Below the pieces are notes generated by a model. That model made no database searches. It had not been told where the DNA came from and was given only the letters and a program-made list of their open reading frames with translations. A program made the translations under genes and the position numbers. A DNA stretch of 64,000 nucleotides from the NCBI RefSeq assembly GCF_001949145.1, contig NW_019091367.1, positions 2,385,358 through 2,449,357 on the forward strand. The letters are read 5' to 3'. This DNA is from Acanthaster planci (taxonomy: Eukaryota > Echinodermata > Asteroidea > Valvatida > Acanthasteridae). Position 1 is the stretch's first letter; each line of letters begins with the position of its first letter. Positions 47,772 through 57,710 of this stretch are shown piece after piece.

Positions 47772-48677
47772 TCAGAACAATATCACCGACGCTATGATCA
47801 CGCCTATGAAGACGAAAGTTAGGAATTGTCTGGGTTCACGGGCACTCGAGACAGGACAGGGATCAGCCAAGTTATCCACGGTACATATCAGTTTGTTAAA
47901 CGTGCAGTTGGAGTTGTAATCCTCAAAGCCACCGGTGGCACTGTAGCGGCACATGTACACATCTTGTGAACTCCTGTCTGTCACCTTGGTTACTTCGGTG
48001 ATATTGTACACATATCCAAGAGATGAGGGATATAGGGCAGTCTTAGACCTTTTCAAGACTGGCAGTCTGTCATCACCTCTCCACAAGGTCAGCGAGCCGT
48101 GGGAGTTCCCATCGACATCAGTGACAGTGCAATAGTAAGACAGGTCGTCGCCTTTCTGGGCTTTCAAATCGATGGGGATAGAGATGGAACACGTCGGTAC
48201 CGGCGGGCTCCATTCTACTTTCATTTCCGCTGAAGTACTCCATGTGGTTTCTCCAGAAGAAGCAGTGTGGACACCGAACAGGCATCGGAACGGTGCCGGC
48301 GTGGCACTGTCGTATCGGCTGACGGGGCTGATGGTGATGCTGTACTCTGTCTCGTTCTGACTATTTGTGGTGAGGGTCGCGTGGGAGAAGCGGTTCAAAG
48401 CGTCAAAGAAAAGGATTTGCTCGCGATCAGCGATCACCTCCCAGTCGTCACGGCCGTACCTTTTCCACTGCATCTGGACCTTGTTAAAGGGACGGTTGGA
48501 CACTGTCTCTTTAGCCCGGCACACGAAGACAGCCGTGTCACCCTCTACAAATCCGTTCGCCGCCGACGTTCCATCTTTATGTCTCAACGATCCCCTCAGC
48601 GATACTCCAATCTGCTCGGCATGAGCGACTGGAACAACACCCCCAAGTATGAGAACGAGAAACAGCAACCGTGTCAT
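47772..48677 (-). CDS. IgB: intronless two-Ig-domain surface protein, 301 residues
   Basis: A paralogue of IgA in the second duplication copy, with the same length and architecture. The ATG at 48677 opens a signal peptide (MTRLLFLVLILGGVVPVAHA). Domain 1 keeps the Cys, the MQWKRYG tryptophan and the PFRC cysteine. Domain 2 keeps SYYC, LTLW and DVYMC. The SNCT, LIC and DPC cysteines are kept, while the pre-anchor Cys of IgA is Phe here. The C-terminal hydrophobic end is FVFIGVIIASVILF. From about residue 122 on it is very close to IgA; the N-terminal 90 residues are clearly different from both IgA and IgC. A 22-bp palindrome and the shared promoter block lie about 95-125 bp upstream. Function is unknown; a GPI-anchored recognition or adhesion protein is inference. 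Confidence 0.85.
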   Translation of the reverse strand: MTRLLFLVLILGGVVPVAHAEQIGVSLRGSLRHKDGTSAANGFVEGDTAVFVCRAKETVSNRPFNKVQMQWKRYGRDDWEVIADREQILFFDALNRFSHATLTTNSQNETEYSITISPVSRYDSATPAPFRCLFGVHTASSGETTWSTSAEMKVEWSPPVPTCSISIPIDLKAQKGDDLSYYCTVTDVDGNSHGSLTLWRGDDRLPVLKRSKTALYPSSLGYVYNITEVTKVTDRSSQDVYMCRYSATGGFEDYNSNCTFNKLICTVDNLADPCPVSSAREPRQFLTFVFIGVIIASVILF

Positions 48678-48769
48678 GGCCAATGTTGAGTGGAAATGGC
48701 TCCAGCAATCACATTGTGCCATACACTTGATTCTACAACCATAGAGCTATGCTGCCACGATCGTTTTTT

Positions 48770-48802
48770 CTGCGCAGTGCGCACTGCGCAGGCACGCCCT
48801 CC
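48770..48802 (-). promoter_or_regulatory. IgB upstream palindrome and shared promoter block
   Basis: A perfect 22-bp palindrome at 48770-48791 has the core TGCGCAGTGCGCACTGCGCA, which resembles paired NRF-1-type GCGCA half sites. It overlaps the shared block GCAGGCACGCCCTCC (48788-48802). It lies 93-125 bp upstream of the IgB ATG. Confidence 0.45.
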
Positions 48803-48809
48803 AGAAAAC

Positions 48810-49060
48810 CTCGACTGACCTTTTGCTGAGCTCATTGGCATAAAAAGTGTCTCCACGGTTTATTTTCAAAAAGGAGATTGTTTGGCCGGAAAATGGAAAG
48901 ATCGTGGAACGATCATGGGCCAGGATCAATTCCCTGGGTGAGGGAGCTTCCATCAGAGGGCAGAGTTGGGGAAATTACCGGTAGAAAACGGTCCTCAGAG
49001 CCCCCGGAAGTACAGGGAAGCCATTTCAATAATGTGTGCAAGCCGACTCGGGAGCTATCA
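48810..49060. repeat. IgB upstream flank, duplicated at 58860-59090
   Basis: Shared anchors in order: GAGCTCATTGGCATAAAAAG against CAGCTCATTAGCATTAAAAG, AAAAAGGAGATTGTTTGGCC against AAAAAGGAGATTATTTGGCC, CCAGGATCAATTCCCTGGGT against CCAGGATCAACTCCCTGGGT, and ATGGTCCTAAG-type words. The second copy runs into the N gap at 59123. Confidence 0.8.
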
Positions 49061-50520
49061 CTTTGCGCGTACATGTATAATTAAAAATGTAGAAGGCTAA
49101 CACCAAAAACTGAAAAGAAATGGAGAGACTAGCGTCAAGACAATAATTTAATGTTTGTTTGAGAAACTCCAGTAATGTCGGCTTGCGTTTGTAGCGACCC
49201 TTGACCTATAAAGGTCACACCAACAAACGAACCTTTATACAAACGTAGACCTTCAGGAACAAATGACTTCCCTTCTACACCATATAATTGTTTTCGCGCG
49301 TGTATTCTCCCAGGAATTTTCCTACGTCTTCAGCCTAATTTTCGGCAGCTTCGTTCACTACTTATTTTGTTAACTGTTCGAGGAGAATCATTCTTCACAT
49401 CATCTGTTTCATCAACCGTGCAGTGACTTTAATTAACTGACTGACAGGGGTGATATCGTTAGGCCGTCTGACTTTGCTGCCTTAAAGGTGCACGAAGTTT
49501 TTGACTCGTGTCATTAATTTTGGATTTTTCTTTATAACATGTTTCCCTTTTAACTGTACCAACGGAAACGTGGCCCGTGACTTTACGAGGGGAAATTCAC
49601 GGAGATCAACCGACTGAGACTAAGGGCGTTTTCGAAACGAGTGGCCTGGTTTCGTTGGTTCCAGCCACCTTGAAAAAGCTTTCGAACCCACACGTTCAAG
49701 CTCTGACGGGAACCAGCAAAACCGAAGTCTATTAAAGCTGATTCCACTTGTTTCGGAGACGCTCTATGAAATGACTTGCGACTTGGCCTATGGAACAAAA
49801 TGACTCTGTGAAAACTCGATACACGTCCATTTCAGAGATTGGAGGATCACATACGATTGCTTGTAGATGTTGTGCATGTCAACCATGCATTTCTTCCGGT
49901 AAGAGCTGTTGTTACACAAGGACATGCACGAACAGACCTTTTCGTGTTATTCCTCTGTATGAAACGAGCAGTTACCAGAATTGATATTGCAAACGCCACG
50001 TACTAGTCGGAGTCGCTTGGGAATCCTTAAAATTCTTCACAATCCGCTTTAATTTTTGCTCATTACGAAAAAGTGCGGGGGGGGTGGTGATTCGATTGCC
50101 AATCCCCCACCTCAAAAAAATGGGGGATAAATATCCCATCCCCAGGGATTTACGCCCATGTGTATCTGGTAGTGACATTTGGCATAACAGAACTGGGCCC
50201 ACGCCTACTGGCACCTCAACTACGTGTATCGTTAGGCATAGCCTCACCGGTAGGCCGAGGGCCTACCGCCGCTGACGTCTAGTCTGTTGGTGGTAACGCA
50301 TTCATCGCTTGTACTCTGTCATGAGCGTCGAGTAAACGGTTCGTGGTCTTCTCGGTTATCATGACAAAATTGTTTTTTTTTTATCGATAACTAAACTCTC
50401 AAAAAGTAACGAGCTATGACTTCTTTGACACACTAGATTCGAGATAGGATTACGCGCTGTCATAGCGTCATAAATTGCCGCCCCCAACGTTTGCTTGTAC
50501 TTAGTTGTTTCTATTTGTCC

Positions 50521-50715
50521 TTTTATCGTTTGGCTTTGTCCCTTGATCGTTTGGCTCCGTCGTTTAATCGTTTAGGGTTTAGTTTTTGTCTTTAGATCCT
50601 TTGGTTTTGTTCTATGATCGTTTGGTTTGTGCTTTTATTATTCATTTCTGTCCTTTTTTCTAATTTAGTTTTGTCTGTTGATCATTTCCTTTTCTCTGAT
50701 CGTTTGAGGTTTTCA
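50521..50715. repeat. Degenerate minisatellite, unit about 20-22 bp
   Basis: Repeated GATCGTTTGGCTTTGTCC-like units, about nine in a row with drift (ATCGTTTGGCTTTGTCCC, GATCGTTTGGCTCCGTCG, GATCCTTTGGTTTTGTTC, GATCGTTTGGTTTGTGC). Confidence 0.7.
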
Positions 50716-51269
50716 TCATATAGTTCGCAATTGCTGTTCGTAGAGCAGGGTTTAGAACTCTGCTTCAGTTTTCTGATATTTGTTTTTAATTTATCCTTTT
50801 CACTTTCTTGATGTCCTTTGTTTATGTAATTTTTCTTTTCTTTGGTTTTAAATTTTGAGCTGTGTTTTTGGTTTCTGTAAAATATTAATTTTGGCCTTGA
50901 TGGCGCCCATTAATGACGCTTGGCTGCCATCATGGTACAACCTCGAAAGTTAGGCTCAATCATCAGCCCCGTCACCAGCTTCGGGCGTTGGGGAGGAGCA
51001 CAGTACCAGCGAGGGTGGCACATCACAAGAACAACAGGTAAAATATCTGCCTATGATTTTTGCGGTGGGTCAGCTTTTCGCCAGGGCCGGGCCTGTTCTT
51101 GACTTAAGTGTTTGTGTTAATGAGGTGAAGCAAAGAACATTACGTAGTTAGTTACAAGAGAATCGGATCACGGCTATTTCGCGCGCATTAGGCATTGCTG
51201 ACATTAACGTCTCGGGAAACTGCATAAAAGAAATGAAAGATGCATTTGTTTTTTTTTTCAAACCACCAC

Positions 51270-51490
51270 GACAGTCTATCCGCCTCGAGCAGAAGCAAAC
51301 CTTCATTGGTTGGAAGAGCCCTTTTGGTCGGGAGTGTTCAGTTCGTTGGTAGCGATGCGACCGTAACGCGTGTATTTCCTAGTCGTTCGTTAACCAGCGA
51401 AGTTCAGTTCCGAACAAAGGAGCCTCCGTTGCTAAGAACTTTGCACCCTTTCTTGGTCCAGCTCGAGGCTCATAGTATGCACGAGGCGAA
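51270..51490. repeat. Dispersed repeat, also at 61855-62070 and 60945-61015
   Basis: Shared order: CCGCCTCGAGCAGAAGCA, GATGCGACCGTAACGCGTG, GTCGTTCGTTAACCAGCGA, CTTGGTCCAGCTCGAGGC, with near-identical partners at 61865, 61940, 61968 and 62037. A shorter third copy of the first third is at 60945-61015. Not coding. Confidence 0.78.
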
Positions 51491-52189
51491 AATCCCGCCA
51501 AGTAGAATGAATCAGAACGTTCATCGTGCATGTCACTGCAAAATTAAACTGATGAAGTGATGAAAGTTCACAATCAAATTTTACAGTAAAGGCGAAATTT
51601 TGGTACAGTTCCAATATATTTCCAGGGAAAACCTATCCATTTGATTGCAGTCTGATAAATAGTCTGGTGGGCACATTGCCCCACGAATCCACCACGTTTC
51701 AACTTAGGTAGAAATAATTCGGATTAATGGACACTGTGCACCGAAATACAGTTTCGAGTAATGTGGAATTTATAGAGGATACACCCCTTTCAGCCGCTGA
51801 CTCAGATCAGCCACAAAATAAAATAATGCTGTGCTCAGTCAGTGCAGAATTTGATACCTCTCTTGTAAATTTTGTTTACATTGGGGATTTTTCATTCAGT
51901 CCTGACCGCATAAAGATTAGTGAGCAAACTTTTCTCACTACGGTCTTGAATGATAAATTTTGGGGTTGGAATAGAAAACCTCTCAAATGAGCAACGCCCT
52001 TCTATCGATCGTGACTGCCAGCTCTGGTGACTTCCAGAGCTGTTTGTAACTTCACAACACTTCTCTCATTTGTCAGGAAAAACATGGAGAATCATGTTTG
52101 AAAAGGTGGCACTATTTTTACTGAGAGTAATCAAAAAGAGATGTCATGTACTGTCTTCCATTACAATTGATCATAATATTTTGTTTTAA

Positions 52190-53230
52190 AATTGAATAGA
52201 TATGGCATTAGAGGAGCGGCTTTGGATTGGTTTAGAAACTGTCTTTCTGACCGAAAACAGTTGGTCCAATGAAAACATCGTCATCAACTCTTAATAAACC
52301 TTTCAGATGTGGTATCCCACAAGGATCAATCCTAGGCCCTATTCATTTTCTCATTTATATCAACGACATTTGTAATTCTTCGAGTTTAGTATCCTTTATT
52401 TTATTTGCAGATGATACTAATATTTTACACAGTCAAAATCATTTAAAGGAAGTAGTCAGTACTTTAAACAAAGAATTACGTCGCATTTCGTATTGGCTTA
52501 ATAATCGGCTTGCGATAAATGAAAAAGACGTGTTATATGCTCTGCTATAATACCGACAGGAATAGTATTATTGATGTATATGTTAATAATTCAAAAATAA
52601 GTCCAGTAAGTTCCTTCAAATTTCTCGGTGTTATTATTGATAAAGGTCTTAAATGGAAACTGCACTACCAGCAGATCCATATGTCAGTTTCACGAATACT
52701 GGGGATTTTGCGCAAGTTGAAATACATATTGCCAACAAAAGTACTGCTTTCTGTTTATAATACCGTAGCTCTGCCCCATCTTCAGTATGGATTGTTAGTT
52801 TGGGGAAACTCCCAGTTGACCTCTATGAATAAATTATTAATATTACAAAAACAAATGCTACGGGTTAGTACAAACTCTGGTCTTAGAGACCATACCGAAC
52901 CGCTATTCCGGAAACTGAACACCCTATCAATTTTCAATCTATACAAATATCAACTGGGTATTCTAATGTGAATTAAATTTGAAAACAATTTTCTGCCCCC
53001 TGAAACCAAATCATTGTTTCTGAGGAACACTGAAGTCTACTCAAATAATACTAGGTCAGCAGCCAAGTTTCACATTACAAAGGCAAGAACTACAATATTT
53101 CTTAATAAAAAGTTCGACATCAAGGCCCTTTTCTCTGGAATAAAATCACCCCCAGTACCCTACTTCAGAAGTATACATGGTTTTAAAAAGTACTTGAAGA
53201 ATATTCCCCTTTCCAGTGTAATATAGTTTA
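52190..53230 (+). pseudogene. Decayed LINE (non-LTR) reverse transcriptase, 5'-truncated
   Basis: Reverse transcriptase motifs in order: YGIRGAALDWFRNCLSDRKQ (52197 on), GIPQGSILGPIHFLIYINDI (52308 on), FADDTNILHS with the catalytic Asp pair, FKFLGVIIDKGLKWKLHY, then VLLSVYNTVALPHLQYGLLV and a C-terminal ending at about 53226. It resembles CR1/Jockey-group LINEs. At least two frameshifts (near 52265 and 52530) and an in-frame TGA near 52969 make it inactive. The 5' half, including the endonuclease, is absent, as expected of an aborted insertion. Confidence 0.85.
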
Positions 53231-53619
53231 TTTACCCTGTATTATACATGTATTTTGTGTACGAATATCACATTTCTACTGTGCATTTATAACCTTCATA
53301 AAGAAACAGTCATGTCTAGAATTGTATCATTCCCAAGATGTTATCACAAGGAAAATCTTGCTCAATTCTGAATTTGCAGAACAACCCTGAACCGACGTTT
53401 CACTCCCTACACTGTAAGTCTGAATCACCCGTAATCTCATATAGCATACACTGTATGTTGGGTAAGAGGAGCTCTAATCTTCATTTCTTAACTGTCCATA
53501 AGCCAATGAACAACCCATTCTCGCAAATTTAAAGTATGATACGTACTGCTAGAATCCTTTTTATCTAGTGTGTCTGAAAATCGACATGGTGAAAGGAAAA
53601 CGGACATCACAAGGCGAAA

Positions 53620-54280
53620 GTCGGGAACTGTCTGGGTTCACAGGTGTTCGAGACAGGGCAGGGATCAGCCAAGTTATCCACGGTACAAATCAGTTTGAAT
53701 TGTAACCGGTGGCACTGTAGCGACACATGTACACATCACGTGAACTTCTGTCCCTCACCTCGGTTACATAATGTGCTATTGTACTCAAATACTGGAAAGG
53801 GCGGGCGAATGTTATTCCTGCATCTTTGAAAGAGAGGAAGTTGAAAATCACATCTCCACACAGAGAGCAAACCGCGGGAGCACTCATCAGCAACAGTGAT
53901 GGTGCAATATAGTAAGACAGGCTTCGAGCAGAAGGGAATAGAGATGGAACATGTCGGTGACGGCGAGCTGTAGCCTTCTTTAATTTTTTCTACAGTGCTC
54001 TTTGTGACATGGGTCCCAGAATCACTGACACCTTCGAGCAGAAGGGAATAGAGATGGAACATGTCGGTGACGGCGAGCTGTAGCCTTCTTTCATTTTTTC
54101 TACAGTGCTCTTTGTGACATGGATCCCAGAATCACTGACACCAAAGGAGCATTGGAACGGTGCCCATATCCAGACGTCAGATCGGCTCACGTGACTGATG
54201 GTGATGCTGTTCTCTCATTTCGGCTGTTTGTGGTGAGGGTCGTGTTAGACAAGCAGTTCAGATCATCAAAAATAATTATT
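53620..54280 (-). pseudogene. IgD: broken copy of the two-Ig-domain gene
   Basis: Fragments in several minus-strand frames match IgC best: DVWIWAPFQCSFGVSDSG (compare DVWTRAPFRCSFSVSDSG in IgC), STVEKMKEGYSSPSPTCSIS, CSRGLLSVWRCDFQLPLFQR, and DRSSRDVYMCRYSATG near 53710. The N-terminal third, including the signal peptide, is missing. A tandem 110-bp duplication and several frameshifts disrupt the rest. Homology to the IgC 5' flank resumes directly after it (54280-54420). Confidence 0.85.
53922..54141. repeat. 110-bp tandem duplication inside IgD
   Basis: CTTCGAGCAGAAGGGAATAG starts at 53922 and again at 54032. The two 110-bp units differ at only a couple of positions (TTTAATTTTT against TTTCATTTTT, GGGTCCC against GGATCCC), so the duplication is young compared with the gene's decay. 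Confidence 0.92.
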
Positions 54281-56331
54281 TACAGGGGAGGGTTAGGGCT
54301 ATTTCTAATGCATTCCTAAAAAAAAATAGTCAAATAGTGTGCGAACAAATGGTTTTATAGGGTCCAAAGCTCTTTTGCCGAAAGTTTGTTTACGTTTTGA
54401 TATGATTTTCAAAGTCGTACTGTTGCAGTGCAACAGTACCTACTTAATGCGTCCTGAGCATAATTGTGCATATGACGCACGTCGTTCTATGGTTCTCCTT
54501 TCCGTTTATACCTTTCTTTTGGTTGTCAAACAACAGATCCGCTCGATGGAGCCCTTACGTAACGTTTTGCAGGCGCATTAATGCCTGTAATAAAGCGCCC
54601 ATTCAACCATTGGGGTTTCCTATACCTCCATGATAAAGAAAGAATGCTTTTATCCGTCATTTTAGCGTTCAAACCCAGCTTACCCCCTTGCTCTCCTGTA
54701 TCAATCTCATCACAGGCAATGAAACGGCAGCGAGTGCATACTTGAGGGGTGTCTCTGGATGCAAACAACATACTCCTCTTGAAAGAGGGGGCTTTTCGTG
54801 GTCCCAAGTGGCAGGAGGAATGCAGTTGTGGCAACAATCGCCCTTCCTCGATTTAATACACTCTCGACATCATTTTTCACCCGTTCTGGTCAGTCCAAGT
54901 GTTCAACCATAGAGAAAGGTCCTTGTTCTATGGTTCAACTATCTAACTTCGCCTTCGCAAGGTTGATGGTGTTTCTTTCGAACTCGATGGACGCAGAAAC
55001 CTTTAGCTGAAGTTGTGGTTGGCATAATCTTGACAAGTGTTGAACCAACAATGACATGAAATCTTCAGGGTTCAATTTATCTTTGCCGTCCGAATTCCTT
55101 GGATCGTCGTCCGCTGGGTTGGATCGTCGTCCGGCTCCCAGAGTCTTTCCCCCGGGCACTGTGCTGTTCGCTTGACTGGTTATAGTGGCGCAGACCAGAT
55201 ACAAATTATTCATTCACTCGTTTAATTCCCAAAAGAGGTGAAACATTAGCAAGTACAAAATAGCTTAGGTGAACAAATGTTTCATTCCCTATGCTTGACA
55301 AAAGAAGCACAGTTACAAATTATCTCCTTTCCCGATTTTAAACAAGTCAAGTTCTACGACTTGGGCTATACTGAAACCAATGTGTCTGGTAGAACCCTTT
55401 TATCAAGTACAGGTGTCTGAAAATTGAAATAACTAAAAGGCAACCTTAAATTACGATTAACCCCTGTTAGTGTGCCACAGATGGATTGTTTAACGACATT
55501 AGTGACCCCATCGTACTCCAAAAATTTGTTATGATATTGAACTATAACTTACATCTTCAGACACACGAAAGGAACTTTTACTATCAAGATCACGACTCGT
55601 GCAAACTGCTGCGAATATTTCCGGTTGCCACATTTGCTTCGCTTTCGCTTGAGGTGTAAAATAATATTAATATAGCTGCAATGAATAAAAAACCTCCAAA
55701 ATGCATCTTTTGTCTCAGTTAATCTCATTTCATTTTTTTTTCACGCTTTCAAAGGGTATTTTGCTGCCTGTTTGCTTTCATGCTAATGGTATTTTTTCAT
55801 ATCCATGAGCAAAACTGTGAAATTGACTCCCGGAAGATAGTCTTATAGTGTTACATAGATTTGTTTTAGAGTTTGGACTAAATTTTGTCTCCTGCGTTGA
55901 TTAATTGTTGTTTAAGGACATTGTAATAGGCAAGCAATTAACCCTTTTTTATTCACGGAATAAATTCTGGGTGCAAGATTTGGACAGAAAACACGAACAC
56001 TAAACTATGTCTTCCCTAGATGACATCACAGCAACAACGCCCTCAGTTTTCTATAGGAAAGCATGGGCAATTTTAAATGTTTTTTGAAAAGTACATTTTT
56101 GAATGCCTTTACCCGAAGGGGGGTACAGTTGTTTTGAGGAAGAGTATAACGTTGCAGAAAAATAGATCTTAGAAAAAAATCATTGCAACTACATTTTAAC
56201 GGTACTGTTTACGTGGAAAATTGAAAATTGAAAGTTAAATTTTACACAAGAGGTCACTGCATGCATGTGAACACGTGGAACATACATACTGCGGCAGCAA
56301 GGATGTGCTAGATGACAAGTTATGGTGCCAC
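54280..56331. other. Intergenic sequence between IgD and IgC
   Basis: 54280-54420 matches the IgC upstream flank (57560-57680). From 54526 to 55213 there are minus-strand ORFs without recognisable domains and a short repeat GGATCGTCGTCCGC at 55103-55135. Beyond 55214 I see only AT-rich sequence and a fragment of the 37.7-kb repeat near 55770-55830. Confidence 0.45.
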
Positions 56332-57240
56332 TCAGAACAATACAACCGACACTATAATCGATATCATGCCTATGAAGACAGAAGTGAGGCATTGTCCGGG
56401 TTCACGGGCGTTCGAGACAGGGCAGGGGTCATCCAAGTTATCCACGGTACAAATCAGTTTGTTAAACGTGCAGTTGGAATTGTAATCCTCAAAGCCACCG
56501 GTGGCACTGTAGCGACACATGTACACATCTTGTGAACTTCTGTCCGTCACCTCGGTTACATATGTGCTATTGTACTCATATCCCAGAAAGGGTGGACGAA
56601 GGGCTGTCATGGATCTCTGGAAGAGTGGAACTTCGAAATTACCGCTCCACACAGTGAGCAAACCGCGGGAGCGTTCATCGGCATCAGTAATGGTACAGTA
56701 GTAAGAAAGATCGTCGCCTTTCTGGGCTTTCGAGTCAAAGGGAATAGAGATGGAACACGTTGGTGACGGCGGGCTCCATGCCACTTTCATTTCTTCTACC
56801 GTGCTCTTTGTGAAAAGGACCCCAGAATCACTGACGCTAAATGAGCATCGGAATGGTGCCCGTGTCCAGACGTCATATCGGCTGACGTGACTGATGGTGA
56901 TGCTGTACTCCGTCTCGTTCTGACTGTTAGTGTAGAGGGTCGCGTTGGAGAACCGGTTTAAAGCGTCAAAGAAAACGATTCGCTCGCGATCAGCGATCAC
57001 CGTCCAGTCGCTACGGCTGTACCTTTTCCACTGCATCTGAACCGTGTCAAAGGGACGGTTGTCTGTCTCTTTAGCCCGGCAAGCGAAGACGGCCGTGTCA
57101 CCCTCCACGAATCCGTCCACAGCCAGTGTCCCATCTTCATGGAGCCATGATCCCGTCAGCAGTATTTGGAACGACACATCGGTGCAGGCAACGAGACCTA
57201 CACCATCAAGCATCAGAACAAGGAACAGAAATCGCGTCAT
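56332..57240 (-). CDS. IgC: intronless two-Ig-domain surface protein, 302 residues
   Basis: A third intact paralogue. The ATG at 57240 opens the signal peptide MTRFLFLVLMLDGVGLVACT. Domain 1 keeps VFAC, MQWKRY and PFRC; domain 2 keeps SYYC, LLTVW and DVYMC, with the family's extra cysteines and SNCT sequon. The end is FIGMISIIVSVVLF with no tail. It is the most distinct member in domain 2 (ADERSRGLLTVWSGNFEVPL against VDGNSHGSLTLWRGDDRLPV), sharing that form with the broken IgD. It is not embedded in the 6.3-kb duplication. Its upstream flank is repeated at 61.03-61.36 kb. Function is unknown. Confidence 0.85.
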   Translation of the reverse strand: MTRFLFLVLMLDGVGLVACTDVSFQILLTGSWLHEDGTLAVDGFVEGDTAVFACRAKETDNRPFDTVQMQWKRYSRSDWTVIADRERIVFFDALNRFSNATLYTNSQNETEYSITISHVSRYDVWTRAPFRCSFSVSDSGVLFTKSTVEEMKVAWSPPSPTCSISIPFDSKAQKGDDLSYYCTITDADERSRGLLTVWSGNFEVPLFQRSMTALRPPFLGYEYNSTYVTEVTDRSSQDVYMCRYSATGGFEDYNSNCTFNKLICTVDNLDDPCPVSNAREPGQCLTSVFIGMISIIVSVVLF

Positions 57241-57289
57241 GGCCAATTTATTTTTGAGTGGAAATGTCTCCGAAAATCAACACCATCAG

Positions 57290-57710
57290 TTACAACCCGT
57301 ATTACGAAGATCAGCTTTCTATCAGCGAGGGATGAAGATGTAGATTGTTCGCATGCAGGCTGGCACGCCCTTCCCCCAAAAAAATCAAGTCAGGAATGCT
57401 TCAGCCGCAAGCCGCACTTTTCAACTACGCATGTCCAATTCTAGGGGTATTTGCATACATAATAAAGGTTACTTGTGTCCTGTCCGCGTTTGATGCACAT
57501 TATGTATATGTACTTTTTGCACCTTTGGAGACAAAAAGAGGGGGCAAATTTACATACAGGTCACGGCTATTTCTGACGCATTCCTTGACAAAAGATATAG
57601 TCATAGAGTGTGCGAAAACAGTGGTCTTAGGGTACGGCCCGGATATCTTTTCGCCGAGCGTTTGCTTACGTTTTGACATGATTTTTAAAGTCCGAAGTAT
57701 TCTGTAAGTT
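57290..57710. repeat. IgC upstream flank, repeated at 61.03-61.36 and partly at 54.28-54.42 kb
   Basis: GATCAGCTTTCTATCAGCGA against GATCAGCTTTCTACGGGCGC (61047), GGCACGCCC in both, CTTTTCAACTACGCATGT against CTTTCAACACGTATGT, GGCTATTTCTGACGCATTCC against GGCTATTTCTAACACATTCC, then TTTGCTTACGTTTTGACATG against TTTGTTTACGTTTTGATATG (54385). Confidence 0.8.

Larger units (their letters stand above)
42370..48760. repeat. Segmental duplication, copy 2 (contains IgB)
   Basis: Same order and orientation as 33640-39940. It has private insertions at 43968-44215 (element fragments) and 47068-47716 (two foldbacks just downstream of IgB), and lacks the 252-bp element found in copy 1 at 35778. Confidence 0.88.
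49061..52189. other. Intergenic stretch between IgB and the LINE remnant
   Basis: No supported gene. It contains a degenerate minisatellite at 50521-50715 and a block at 51270-51490 that recurs at 61855-62070. Confidence 0.5.

Noticed and set aside
48267-48689. 140-codon plus-strand ORF over IgB, with a similar one at 39455-39799
   Set aside because: Both are antisense to the Ig genes, lack a domain, and are similar only because the sense strands are paralogous.
50920-51049. Short open frame ending in AACAACAG|GTAAAA
   Set aside because: The donor-like sequence is attractive, but the frame has no domain, no upstream acceptor and no matching next exon.
54526-55213. Minus-strand ORFs (for example KLNPEDFMSLLVQHLSRLCQ) between IgD and IgC
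   Set aside because: No recognisable domain, splice context or paralogue in the window. Kept only as part of the intergenic description.
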